Shown piece after piece: positions 8,473 to 17,226 of a stretch of DNA of 43,444 bases. The DNA is from JAHDBG01 sp963922315 (lineage in GTDB: Bacteria; Pseudomonadota; Gammaproteobacteria; Chromatiales; Chromatiaceae). The position numbers were made by a program, and so were the translations under genes. The notes below the pieces were generated by a model. It had not been told where the DNA came from and did no database searches. It was given only the letters and a program-made list of their open reading frames with translations. The stretch spans positions 1-43,444 of the forward strand of contig CAWUID010000016.1 in NCBI GenBank assembly GCA_963922315.1. Reading direction: 5' to 3'. How positions within the stretch are numbered: the stretch's first letter is position 1; each line of letters begins with the position of its first letter.

Positions 8473-11114
8473 GTGATACAACAGTCAGACAACTGGCAGC
8501 AGCAATGGGTATTTCCGGCGTGCAATTGCTGGAAAAACTGAAAGCATTCGGTATGGTTAAACAATCCGAAGAAGCTCTGATCAGTGAAGATGAAAAGCGG
8601 CAACTGTTAGCAAACCTGACTGGCCGGACACAGGCAGCAGGTGGTGCGAAGAAAGTCACACTCAAGCGCCGTACGACCAGTGAGCTGAAGCAGACCCGTA
8701 CTAACACGGGTCGCACCAACGCGCGTGGTCTGCCCACTCATAGCAGTAAGACGGTGAGTATCGAAGTACGACGCCGTGCTCGTGGCAAAGTGACCAAAGA
8801 AACTGAGCGGGAACGGGCCGTGCGTCAGATGCAGGAGGCGCAGCAGGCGCTCGCTGATCAGGCCGCACAGCGTGAGACCCTGGCACAACAAGAAAAAAAT
8901 CGTCGTGATCTGGTTGCGCAGCGCCAGGCTGAAGCCGAGGCAGTACAACGTGCGGCAGAGGCAGAACGTCTGGCAGCACAGCAGGCTGAAGAGCAAAAAG
9001 CCGCCGAGGAACAAAAAATTGCTGCTGAGCAAGCCGCAGCTGAACAAAAAGCAGCTGCTGAGCGGGAGAAGCAAAAACGGGAAGCAGAACAGGCCACCAC
9101 TGTTAAACCACCTGCTACCGAGACACCGGCGCCATCAAAATCAACGCCGGAAAAGTCGAAAAAAGCACCTAAACGTCAGCGTTCCACTGCTGAGGAACCA
9201 AAACGTCCGGCAGGACGTTCTACCCGACGCCAGGAAAATTATGCTGGCAGTGAAGATCGCGGACGTCGTGGCCGACGCAAGAAGGATACGAAACGCAGAG
9301 ACTCCTCAGCTGCAGATGCACAACATGCTTTCCAGAAGCCGGTTGAGCCGAAAAAGCTGACAATTGAGGTGCCAGAGAACATTACGGTTGCAGAACTGGC
9401 GCAACGTCTGGCGGTAAAGGCATCTGCCGTAGTCAGAACCCTGATGGGTATGGGTCTGATGGCAACGATTAACCAGGCACTGGATCAGGATACTGCGATT
9501 CTGGTGGTCGAAGAAATGGGCCACGTGGCACAGAGCGAACAAACAGCGGATGCGGAAGAACAATTGTTCACGGCCCTGGACGCGCAACAACAACAGGGCG
9601 AGCAAGTGGCGCGTGCACCTGTGGTGACCATTATGGGACATGTTGATCACGGCAAAACTTCATTGCTGGATCATATCCGCACGACACGGGTTGCTGCTGG
9701 TGAAGCGGGTGGTATTACGCAGCATATCGGTGCTTATCACGTTGAAACCGGACACGGCATGATTACCTTTCTGGATACCCCGGGACACGCCGCTTTTTCA
9801 GCGATGCGGGCACGGGGTGCGAAGGTGACAGACGTTGTGATTCTGGTGGTTGCAGCAGATGATGGTGTGATGCCACAGACCCGTGAAGCGATACAACACG
9901 CCCGGGCGGCACAAGTGCCGCTGATCGTCGCGATTAACAAAATGGATAAACCGGAAGCTCAACCGGATCGGGTGATGCAGGAACTGGTGGCTGAAGAAGT
10001 GGTACCGGAAGACTGGGGCGGTGATGTGCAGTTTGTACAGGTTTCCGCGCACACCGGTGACGGTATTCAGGATCTGCTGGAGGCGATCCTGTTACAGTCT
10101 GAATTGCTGGATCTGATGGTCGTGGCAACCAGTCATGCACGCGGCATTGTGGTTGAATCCAGTCTGGACAAGGGACGTGGCCCGGTTGCCACGGTGCTGG
10201 TGCAGTCTGGTACTTTACAGCAAGGCGATGCCATTATTTCCGGTACTGAATATGGCCGGGTGCGTGCCATGCTGGATGAAAACGGCAGGTCGATTAAGCA
10301 GGCCGGACCAGCGATTCCGGCTCAGATCCTGGGGCTGTCCGGTACCCCGGCAGCAGGTGATGATTTTGTGATTGTCAGTGATGAGAAAAAAGCGCGTGAA
10401 GTCGCGGAGCTGCGTCGTGAGCGCTCGCGGGCAGGTCGACTGGCCAGCCAGAAAGCAGTGCAACTGGATCAGATGTTTGCCCAGGCTGGTGGTGGTGAAA
10501 TTACCTATGTCAATCTGCTGGTCAAGGCCGATGTGCAAGGCTCTGCAGAAGCGCTGAAAGAATCTTTGCTCAAGATTCAGACAGACGAAGTGAAGGTGCG
10601 ACTGATTGCAACCGGGGTTGGTGGTATCAACGAATCAGATGCGAATCTGGCAGTGACTTCTGGTGCAGCGATTATTGGCTTTAATGTCCGCGCTGATGGC
10701 CCGGCACGACGTATCATTGAAGCGCAGGGGGTCGATCTGCGTTATTACAGCATTATCTATGAAGTGATAGATGATGTGAAAAAAGCGGTTTCTGGTCTGC
10801 TTTCACCAGAAATTCATGAAAATATCATAGGCTTAGCTGAAGTTCGTGATGTATTTCGTTCTTCCCGGCTGGGTGCGATTGCCGGTTGTATGGCACTGGA
10901 AGGTACGATCAGAAAATCCAGTCCGATCCGTGTGTTACGGGATAATGTGGTGGTTTATGAGGGTGAGCTTGAATCGCTGCGTCGTTTCCGGGACGATGTG
11001 AAGGAAGTTAAATCGGGTACTGAATGTGGCATCGGGGTAAAAAATTATAATGACGTAAAAGCCGGAGATCAGATAGAAGTATTTGAACGGCGCGAAGTTG
11101 CCCGTCAGTTGTAG
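8469..11114 (+). CDS. infB: Translation initiation factor IF-2
   Basis: IF-2 is the GTPase that brings initiator tRNA to the 30S subunit. The 881-residue product is full length. It has an N-terminal IF2-N motif (VRQLAAAMGISGVQLLEKL), a long Ala/Glu/Gln/Lys-rich coiled region (about residues 110-270), a second IF2-N module (ITVAELAQRLAVKASAV), then the G domain with GHVDHGKT near 389-396, DTPGHAAF near 436 and NKMD near 490, and beta-barrel and C-terminal fMet-tRNA-binding domains. The gene ends in TAG exactly at the family's usual C-terminus, which shows that TAG is a working stop here. It is translationally coupled to nusA (ATGA overlap), and rbfA follows after 6 bases. Confidence 0.98.
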   Translation: MSDTTVRQLAAAMGISGVQLLEKLKAFGMVKQSEEALISEDEKRQLLANLTGRTQAAGGAKKVTLKRRTTSELKQTRTNTGRTNARGLPTHSSKTVSIEVRRRARGKVTKETERERAVRQMQEAQQALADQAAQRETLAQQEKNRRDLVAQRQAEAEAVQRAAEAERLAAQQAEEQKAAEEQKIAAEQAAAEQKAAAEREKQKREAEQATTVKPPATETPAPSKSTPEKSKKAPKRQRSTAEEPKRPAGRSTRRQENYAGSEDRGRRGRRKKDTKRRDSSAADAQHAFQKPVEPKKLTIEVPENITVAELAQRLAVKASAVVRTLMGMGLMATINQALDQDTAILVVEEMGHVAQSEQTADAEEQLFTALDAQQQQGEQVARAPVVTIMGHVDHGKTSLLDHIRTTRVAAGEAGGITQHIGAYHVETGHGMITFLDTPGHAAFSAMRARGAKVTDVVILVVAADDGVMPQTREAIQHARAAQVPLIVAINKMDKPEAQPDRVMQELVAEEVVPEDWGGDVQFVQVSAHTGDGIQDLLEAILLQSELLDLMVVATSHARGIVVESSLDKGRGPVATVLVQSGTLQQGDAIISGTEYGRVRAMLDENGRSIKQAGPAIPAQILGLSGTPAAGDDFVIVSDEKKAREVAELRRERSRAGRLASQKAVQLDQMFAQAGGGEITYVNLLVKADVQGSAEALKESLLKIQTDEVKVRLIATGVGGINESDANLAVTSGAAIIGFNVRADGPARRIIEAQGVDLRYYSIIYEVIDDVKKAVSGLLSPEIHENIIGLAEVRDVFRSSRLGAIAGCMALEGTIRKSSPIRVLRDNVVVYEGELESLRRFRDDVKEVKSGTECGIGVKNYNDVKAGDQIEVFERREVARQL

Positions 11115-11120
11115 GCCAGC

Positions 11121-11495
11121 GTGAAAAAATCATACGGATTTGATCGAACTGAGCGAGTCAGCGCTGAGTTGCAACGCGCTCTGGCAAATTTATTACAACA
11201 TGCTGCACATGATGCCCGTCTGCAACAAGTGACGATTCAGGAGGTACGGGTTGCCCGCGATCTGTCTCATGCTCAGGTGTACTACACGTCATCGCAATCG
11301 ATGGAAAAAGCGGTACTGACACAGATATTAAATAAAGCTGCTGGCTACCTGCGTCATGAACTGGCACAACAATTGACGCTGCGCACGGTGCCGGTACTGA
11401 ATTTTATTTATGATATTTCTGTTGAGACTGGCCAGCACCTGACACAACTGATTGATCGCGCTAACCAGCATATTTCAGATGGGACGACGACATAA
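11121..11495 (+). CDS. rbfA: Ribosome-binding factor A
   Basis: RbfA is a small KH-like protein that assists 16S rRNA 5'-end maturation and cold adaptation. The 124-residue product starts with GTG at 11121 (KKSYGFDRTERVSAELQRAL), which fits the family N-terminus. It contains the conserved VTIQEVRVARDLSHAQVYYT and the C-terminal VPVLNFIYDISVE segment. It lies between infB and truB, its usual place, and its end overlaps the truB start by 17 bases, indicating coupled translation. Confidence 0.95.
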   Translation: MKKSYGFDRTERVSAELQRALANLLQHAAHDARLQQVTIQEVRVARDLSHAQVYYTSSQSMEKAVLTQILNKAAGYLRHELAQQLTLRTVPVLNFIYDISVETGQHLTQLIDRANQHISDGTTT

Positions 11496-12387
11496 CAGCG
11501 GTCGCCAGCTGCATGGCATTCTGCTGCTGGATAAACCGCTACACTGCACTTCTAACCGTGCCCTGCAACAGGTCAAACGCTTATATCAGGCACGCAAAGC
11601 CGGACACACCGGCAGCCTGGATCCACTGGCTACCGGCTTGTTACCCATCTGTTTCGGCATTGCCACCCGCCTGTCTGCTTTTTTACTGGATGCAGATAAG
11701 CATTACACTGCTCACATTCGCCTGGGCACCACAACTGCCACGGGTGATGCCGAAGGTGAACTGTTGCAGGAACGTTCTGCCGCCCACATCCGATCTGCTG
11801 ATATTCAGACCGTATTACCTCAGTTCTGCGGCCAGATCCAACAATTACCGCCCATGTATTCAGCCGTGCATCATCAGGGCAAACGCTTGTATGCTCTGGC
11901 TCGAGCTGGCATCACGGTTGAACGTCAGCCACGCACGGTAACCATTCATACTTTGCGTTTCTCAGAATATAAAGACCAGACTCTTGTATTACAGGTACAT
12001 TGTTCCAAAGGTACTTATGTCCGCACCCTGGCGGAAGCGATTGGTGAGGCACTTGGTTGTGGTGCACATCTGAGCGGATTGCGACGTACTGGCGTTGGTC
12101 CATACCGTACTCAGCCGATGTATAGCATGTCACAATTGCAGACATTAGCAGCACAGGGTCAGTCAGATACCATTTTGCTGCCAGCAGATAGTGCTGTTCC
12201 GGATTGGCCTCTGATCTCACTCACACCTGATCAGGCATATTATGTCCTGCAAGGGCAGGCGGTCAGGGTAGCACAGGCACCGTTGACCGGTTGGGTGCGT
12301 TTGTATCAGGAGGATACCCGTTTTCTGGGGATTGGCGAAATATTATCGGACGGCAGGGTTGCGCCCAGGCGTCTATTATCTCAGTAA
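11479..12387 (+). CDS. truB: tRNA pseudouridine(55) synthase TruB
   Basis: TruB forms pseudouridine at position 55 of the tRNA T-loop. The 302-residue product has the N-terminal GILLLDKPLHCTSN motif, the catalytic aspartate in HTGSLDPLATGLLPI, the substrate-contact TYVRTLAEAIGEALGCGAHL region and a C-terminal PUA-like domain. I preferred ATG 11479 to an upstream in-frame TTG because MGRRHNSGRQLHG is the typical start. It is the last gene of the rimP operon and converges on lptG with a 48-base gap in which I see no strong terminator. Confidence 0.95.
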   Translation: MGRRHNSGRQLHGILLLDKPLHCTSNRALQQVKRLYQARKAGHTGSLDPLATGLLPICFGIATRLSAFLLDADKHYTAHIRLGTTTATGDAEGELLQERSAAHIRSADIQTVLPQFCGQIQQLPPMYSAVHHQGKRLYALARAGITVERQPRTVTIHTLRFSEYKDQTLVLQVHCSKGTYVRTLAEAIGEALGCGAHLSGLRRTGVGPYRTQPMYSMSQLQTLAAQGQSDTILLPADSAVPDWPLISLTPDQAYYVLQGQAVRVAQAPLTGWVRLYQEDTRFLGIGEILSDGRVAPRRLLSQ

Positions 12388-12435
12388 GTGTCAGGGAAGG
12401 TTCTCAACCAGAGTATCCGAACGTTTTGACTGTTG

Positions 12436-13512
12436 TCAGCGGACACGTTGCAGCAAGTAACCGATACTGGCTAAACAGAATAATACGGGAATGAAAATAA
12501 CCAGCAACGGGTTGAGTGCGTATGCCACGGCGGCATATGATAAGCCCCGGCTGAGCAAAAAATAGCTCGCTCCGATCAGGACACCAAGCATCATTCGTTG
12601 CCCGGTACCGCGCTGCGGCTGTGACAGCACAAAGGGTAGTGCCAGTAATAACATCAACAGGGTGGTGACCGGGTTGATAATTTTGTGCCAGTAGGCGAGT
12701 TGATAAGTCAGTGCACTCTGGCCGTTATCCTGCAGATAGCGGATGGTTTGATGCAATTCGGGGAGGGTGAGTAAGGCAGGGTCGGTAATGATCACGGCAA
12801 GCAAGGCAGGATTCAACAAAGTATCCCAGCGCGCATGATCCTGCTGTTCAGTACGTATCTGGTTGTTATCAGGCAGAATATGGGTGTGGGTAATGTTCTG
12901 TAACTGCCAGTGCCCGTTTCGATAATAGGCGCTGGCTGCTTGTTGCTGGGTACGCAACTGGTTGTTCTCATCCAGAATATAGCTGGTGACGTTGCTTAAC
13001 TGTGTACTGGTGTGTACCTGAGCGATATGGATGAATGTATTGCCATCGCGTGCCCATAAGCCTTCATCTGTCTGATGCGTCACCGTGCCTTGTTGACGAA
13101 TCAGCCGCCATTGTTGTGCCTGTTGCTCAGTGTAGGGTGCGAGCCATTCGCTACAGATGATCACACACAACGCCAGCAGCAGTCCGGTTTGGATGACAGC
13201 AAGCAGTATTTGCTTAACACTGATGCCGGCGGCACGCAGCGCGACCAGTTCGCTGCGGCTGGCCAGACCACCCAGCCCGAGTAATCCACCCAGCAGAGCG
13301 GCCATCGGAAAAGCTTCCAGCAGATAGTGTGGCGCGGACAGCAATGCGACCCAGAGTGCGTCCATCAGCCGGTAATTGCCGGTGTTCAGGTCTTCTGATT
13401 CGTCAATGAACTTAAATACAATTAGCAGACCAACCAGGGCAAGCAGCGTCAGGCTAGTGGTACTGAGAATCGTACGCGCGAGATAGCGCTCGTACAGCTT
13501 AGACAGAAACAC
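12436..13512 (-). CDS. lptG: LPS export ABC transporter permease LptG
   Basis: LptG is one of the two inner-membrane permease subunits of the LptB2FG transporter that extracts lipopolysaccharide from the inner membrane. The 358-residue product has the family pattern: a transmembrane helix after the N-terminal YERYLARTIL, two more helices around the coupling segment SRSELVALRAAGISVKQIL, a periplasmic beta-jellyroll region (about residues 130-260) and three C-terminal helices. The start is GTG 13512, overlapping the lptF end by 14 bases. It is the third gene of truA-lptF-lptG. Confidence 0.93.
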   Translation of the reverse strand: MFLSKLYERYLARTILSTTSLTLLALVGLLIVFKFIDESEDLNTGNYRLMDALWVALLSAPHYLLEAFPMAALLGGLLGLGGLASRSELVALRAAGISVKQILLAVIQTGLLLALCVIICSEWLAPYTEQQAQQWRLIRQQGTVTHQTDEGLWARDGNTFIHIAQVHTSTQLSNVTSYILDENNQLRTQQQAASAYYRNGHWQLQNITHTHILPDNNQIRTEQQDHARWDTLLNPALLAVIITDPALLTLPELHQTIRYLQDNGQSALTYQLAYWHKIINPVTTLLMLLLALPFVLSQPQRGTGQRMMLGVLIGASYFLLSRGLSYAAVAYALNPLLVIFIPVLFCLASIGYLLQRVR

Positions 13513-14599
13513 GACGGGTTCGCCAGGTTCGCAATCGCCGTGTCATCCACGCGGTGTCAAAACACAACAATAATCCGGCTATTGCTGCCAGACCAGCCGC
13601 AACCCACCACAGTCCCAGCCAGGCCGGGGTAATCGCCTGTTCCATCCAGCGTTCAGCCACTCGCTGCAGGTTCAGGTAGACAAAGTAGATCAGAATCGCC
13701 AGTACAATCCGTCCATAAATATCCTGGCGTGGTGCCGTGCGGGCCAGTGGCACTGCCAGCAAGGTGAAGATCAGCACTGCCAGGGGCAGCGACAGGCGGT
13801 ATTGCCATTCGGCACGGGCGGCGAGTTGATCCTGCTGCCACAGTTCATTGCTTGGCTGGGCGGCAATCTGCAATCGGACCGGTGTGGGGTCTGCCACTGG
13901 TATTCGCAAACCATATTCGGCAAAGGTACTGATCTGATAATCAGTTTGTCCGGGCGTCCCGGCATACCGGCGTCCTTGCTGCAGAATCAGGTAACGTTCG
14001 CCGGTTTCCGGTTCTGTGCGGATGTAGGCATTATCTGCCATCACAATCCCGGTTTTGCCCTGTTGCTGGTCTTGCAGAAACAATTGCTGTAACCGGGTGC
14101 CGTCTGCTGACAGAGCCGCAGCATACACAATTACTTCGCCATATTCGTTAAATTCTGCCGGGCGTACCAGACTGATTTTATCCAGCGCTTGCGGTTGTTG
14201 CTGTATCTGCTGAATGCCGGCATTCGCCCAGGGTACCCAATACAATGAAAAAGCCGCCGTCAGGATGCACACCGGCAGAGCACTGGTCAGGGCGGCACGA
14301 TAAATCCGTGCCAGGCTGACCCCGCTGCTGTACAGAGCGGTCATCTCATTATCACGATACATGCTTGCCAGTACCCATAACAGCGCGAAAAAGAAGGCAG
14401 CAGGCAATAACCGTGGCAACAGCCTGATCATCTGGTAACCGGTCAGGCTCAGTAATATGTCTCCGGACAAGGCGCCTGTGGCGATTTTGCCCAGTAATTT
14501 CACCATCTGGTTGGCAAACAGGACGACCAGCAGAATCACAATGATCAGGCTGAGTGTCTTCAGGACTTCGCGCAGAATCAGGCGATCAATCAGATTCAT
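13499..14599 (-). CDS. lptF: LPS export ABC transporter permease LptF
   Basis: LptF is the partner permease of LptG in lipopolysaccharide export. The 366-residue product opens with LIDRLILREVLKTLSLIIVIL, shows the coupling-helix segment YRDNEMTALYSSGVSLARIY, and has a periplasmic jellyroll domain (about 125-260) followed by three membrane helices. It starts with ATG 14599, which overlaps the truA TGA (ATGA), and overlaps lptG downstream. The LptB ATPase and LptA/C/D are not in this window. Confidence 0.93.
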   Translation of the reverse strand: MNLIDRLILREVLKTLSLIIVILLVVLFANQMVKLLGKIATGALSGDILLSLTGYQMIRLLPRLLPAAFFFALLWVLASMYRDNEMTALYSSGVSLARIYRAALTSALPVCILTAAFSLYWVPWANAGIQQIQQQPQALDKISLVRPAEFNEYGEVIVYAAALSADGTRLQQLFLQDQQQGKTGIVMADNAYIRTEPETGERYLILQQGRRYAGTPGQTDYQISTFAEYGLRIPVADPTPVRLQIAAQPSNELWQQDQLAARAEWQYRLSLPLAVLIFTLLAVPLARTAPRQDIYGRIVLAILIYFVYLNLQRVAERWMEQAITPAWLGLWWVAAGLAAIAGLLLCFDTAWMTRRLRTWRTRRVSV

Positions 14600-15381
14600 G
14601 CCGATGGCAACCCGGATAAGGTCGGCCCCGGAGCAAATGCAGGCGGATAATCAACACCGGCAAAATACAGACCGTCTGGTGCCGCCGTGATGCCACCCAG
14701 GGTGCGGTCACGAGCCTGCAGCACTTGTTCAGCCCATCGTGCGGGACGATCCCCCTGACCGATGGTGATCAACACACCGGCGATATTGCGTACCATATGT
14801 TGTAAAAAGGCATTCGCGTGTACGGTCAGAATAATCAGCTCGTGTTGTTGTTCAACCCGAATCTGATGCAAAGTGCGGACAGGTGAAGCGGCCTGGCAGG
14901 CCCGGGCGCGATAGCTGGAAAAATCGTGGGTTCCAACCAGCACCTGCGCCGCCTGATGCATGCGCGCGACGGTCAGCGGCCGATATACCCAGGTGGCCCG
15001 GCCGGCCCACAGACTGCTGCGCACCGGACGGTTCAGAATCTGATAGCGATAATGTCGCCCCAGCGCTGAATAACGGGCATGAAAATCGGCACTGACCGAC
15101 TGTGCCCAACACACATTCACATCTTGTGGCAGATTCGCATTCGTACCGGCGACCCAGTTGTGAGATGTCCGCGATGCGGTTGTATCAAAATGTACCACCT
15201 GCGCCAGGGCATGCACACCAGTATCCGTGCGTCCGGCACAGGCGACCCGTACCGGATGCGCAGCGACCTGGGTCAGCGCCTGTTCCAATGTATGCTGCAC
15301 CGTGCGGATCTGACCACGTTGCGCCTGCCAGCCGTGAAACCGGCGGCCATCATATTCAATACCCAGAGCAATACGTTGCAT
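14596..15381 (-). CDS. truA: tRNA pseudouridine(38-40) synthase TruA
   Basis: TruA modifies uridines 38-40 in the tRNA anticodon stem-loop. The 261-residue product begins MQRIALGIEYDGRRFHGWQ, has the catalytic aspartate in CAGRTDTGVHALAQVVHF, and the later FSSYRARACQ, FLQHMVRNIAG and LYFAGVDYP motifs, so it is complete. It is the first gene of a coupled truA-lptF-lptG unit. It is divergent from the dctB-like kinase gene with about 33 bases between starts, so the promoters must reach into coding sequence. Confidence 0.96.
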   Translation of the reverse strand: MQRIALGIEYDGRRFHGWQAQRGQIRTVQHTLEQALTQVAAHPVRVACAGRTDTGVHALAQVVHFDTTASRTSHNWVAGTNANLPQDVNVCWAQSVSADFHARYSALGRHYRYQILNRPVRSSLWAGRATWVYRPLTVARMHQAAQVLVGTHDFSSYRARACQAASPVRTLHQIRVEQQHELIILTVHANAFLQHMVRNIAGVLITIGQGDRPARWAEQVLQARDRTLGGITAAPDGLYFAGVDYPPAFAPGPTLSGLPSA

Positions 15382-15414
15382 GATGACGTTCAGAGAATCC
15401 TGATAGCAAAAGTG

Positions 15415-17226
15415 ATGAAGCTGCCGACTTTTTTATCTCCGGGTACCCTTACCACCAGTGATGTGTGGCGTTTGTTATTTTACGTCAGCGGTGTGCTGGC
15501 AGTGATTCTGCTGTCTGTGTTCTGGTCGGTGCGGGTCGCTGCATTACATGATCATCTGGCAGACAGCCGGAAACAACTGACCCTGTATGCGGCGCATGTT
15601 GCCGGAGAGCTGGCAAAATATGAAACGATTCCCGCTCTGCTCGCGACGAACCAACGGGTGCGTAAGGTGCTGGAGCAGCCAAACAATCTGTCAGCACGTC
15701 AGGCGCTGAACGAATATTTTGAGCATAGTGCCGGTGCCAGCCAGGCGCTGGCAATCTATCTGATGGATCGGCAGGGCATCACCCGGGCGGCGAGCAACTG
15801 GGCTGACGAACAACAGAGCTTTATCGGACAACATTTTGCCTACCGGCCTTATTTTCAACAGGCATTGCAGGGCGGAGCCGGGCGTTATTTTGCTTTGGGT
15901 GCCACGTCTGCTGAACGGGGCTATTATTTTGCTGAACCTGTGTACAAACTCGGACAGGTGATTGGTGTAGTCGTAGTCAAGCTGGATGTCAGCGTTCTGG
16001 AACAACGTTGGCGTGGTTTGCGTCAGCAAGTGTTTGTGACAGACACAGAAGGTGTTGTCTTCATCGCAACCCGGCCAGATTGGTTATATCATACCTGGAA
16101 TCCGTTGACGGAGGCGGTGCAGCAACAGATCAGACATCAGCAACGTTATCCGGGGCAGTCGTTACCCGTATTATCCCGGCAGACAGCAGGACAATTTAAG
16201 ACATCGACACTGGTGCAGATGCCGGATACGGCGGTACGTGATTATCTGCATGTGCAGCAACCCCTGCCGGCAGCAGACTGGCAATTGCATGTGCTCAATC
16301 CGTTGGATGAAGTGGACAACCGTGCCTGGCAATCAGTCTGGGTGGCATTGGCGGTCTGCGGTATCGGATTACTTGGTGTCGCTATGTTCTGGCAGCGTCA
16401 GCAATATCATATCCGCGCCCGTCAGGTGTTAGAACAGGCGCACAACCAACTGGAACAGCGGGTACGGGCCCGAACTACAGATTTGCAGCATCAGGTTGAA
16501 GAACGGCAGCGGGCTGAAACCGCATTGCATACTGCACAGGATAAGCTGATACAGGCAGCAAAACTGGCGATGCTGGGCCAGCTATCAGCCAGCGTGGCAC
16601 ATGAACTGAATCAGCCGCTGAGTGCAATCCGTAGTTATACCGGGAATGCGCAATTGTTGTTACAACGTGATGCACCAGCGGAAGCAGCTGCAAATCTGGC
16701 TGAAATCACCCGACTGGTCGAGCGGATGGCGCGGATCAGTGCACAATTAAAACAATTTGCCCGTAAATCCAGCGGTGAATGTGTGCCTGTGTCGTTAGCA
16801 GCCGCGATTCAGGTCAGCGTGCAATTGTGGCAGCGCGAGCTGGAACAGGCTGGTGTGACATTACAGGCGGAAACGACGACAGCACAGGTGCTGGCAGATA
16901 CCACCCGGCTGGAACAGGTACTGGTTAATCTGATCGGTAATGCACTACAGGCGCTGGTGGCTGCTGCTACTTTACAACCTCAGATCAATATCCGGGTGCA
17001 ATGTGCTGAGACATTGTGTTATGTCACAGTCAGCGACAATGGCCCTGGTATACCGGATACACAATTGACGCAGATTTTTGATCCGTTTTTTACCACGCGA
17101 CAGGCAGGCTTAGGTTTAGGCCTGGCGATTTCGCAACAGATTATTGAACACTCCGGCGGTACCCTGACAGTGGCACAAGTCACAGATGGTGGTGCTGCCT
17201 TTACCTTCAGTTTACCCCTGGCATGA
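15415..17226 (+). CDS. dctB: DctB-type membrane sensor histidine kinase
   Basis: This is a two-component sensor kinase. The 603-residue product has a first membrane helix near residues 21-43, a large periplasmic region (about 45-305) of the double-Cache type seen in C4-dicarboxylate sensor DctB, a second helix near 310-330, a coiled-coil linker, and a kinase core with the phospho-accepting histidine in SVAHELNQPLSAIRSY (about His396), then DNGPGI and GLGLGLAIS ATP-binding boxes. ATG 15415 gives a normal N-terminus; GTG 15412 is an alternative. Its stop overlaps the dctD start (ATGA). The C4-dicarboxylate ligand is inferred from overall family likeness only, since no dicarboxylate transporter lies nearby. 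Confidence 0.8.
   Translation: MKLPTFLSPGTLTTSDVWRLLFYVSGVLAVILLSVFWSVRVAALHDHLADSRKQLTLYAAHVAGELAKYETIPALLATNQRVRKVLEQPNNLSARQALNEYFEHSAGASQALAIYLMDRQGITRAASNWADEQQSFIGQHFAYRPYFQQALQGGAGRYFALGATSAERGYYFAEPVYKLGQVIGVVVVKLDVSVLEQRWRGLRQQVFVTDTEGVVFIATRPDWLYHTWNPLTEAVQQQIRHQQRYPGQSLPVLSRQTAGQFKTSTLVQMPDTAVRDYLHVQQPLPAADWQLHVLNPLDEVDNRAWQSVWVALAVCGIGLLGVAMFWQRQQYHIRARQVLEQAHNQLEQRVRARTTDLQHQVEERQRAETALHTAQDKLIQAAKLAMLGQLSASVAHELNQPLSAIRSYTGNAQLLLQRDAPAEAAANLAEITRLVERMARISAQLKQFARKSSGECVPVSLAAAIQVSVQLWQRELEQAGVTLQAETTTAQVLADTTRLEQVLVNLIGNALQALVAAATLQPQINIRVQCAETLCYVTVSDNGPGIPDTQLTQIFDPFFTTRQAGLGLGLAISQQIIEHSGGTLTVAQVTDGGAAFTFSLPLA

Noticed and set aside
7533..8603. 356-codon minus-strand frame opposite nusA/infB, Ser-rich
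   Set aside because: It is a shadow of nusA, which is conserved along its full length. The Ser/Thr richness comes from reverse-reading acidic and Ala codons.
8800..9300. Repeated Ala/Glu/Gln/Lys stretch of infB as a separate repeat element
   Set aside because: It is the normal low-complexity coiled region of the IF-2 N-terminus; the DNA repeats are imperfect and explained by codon content.
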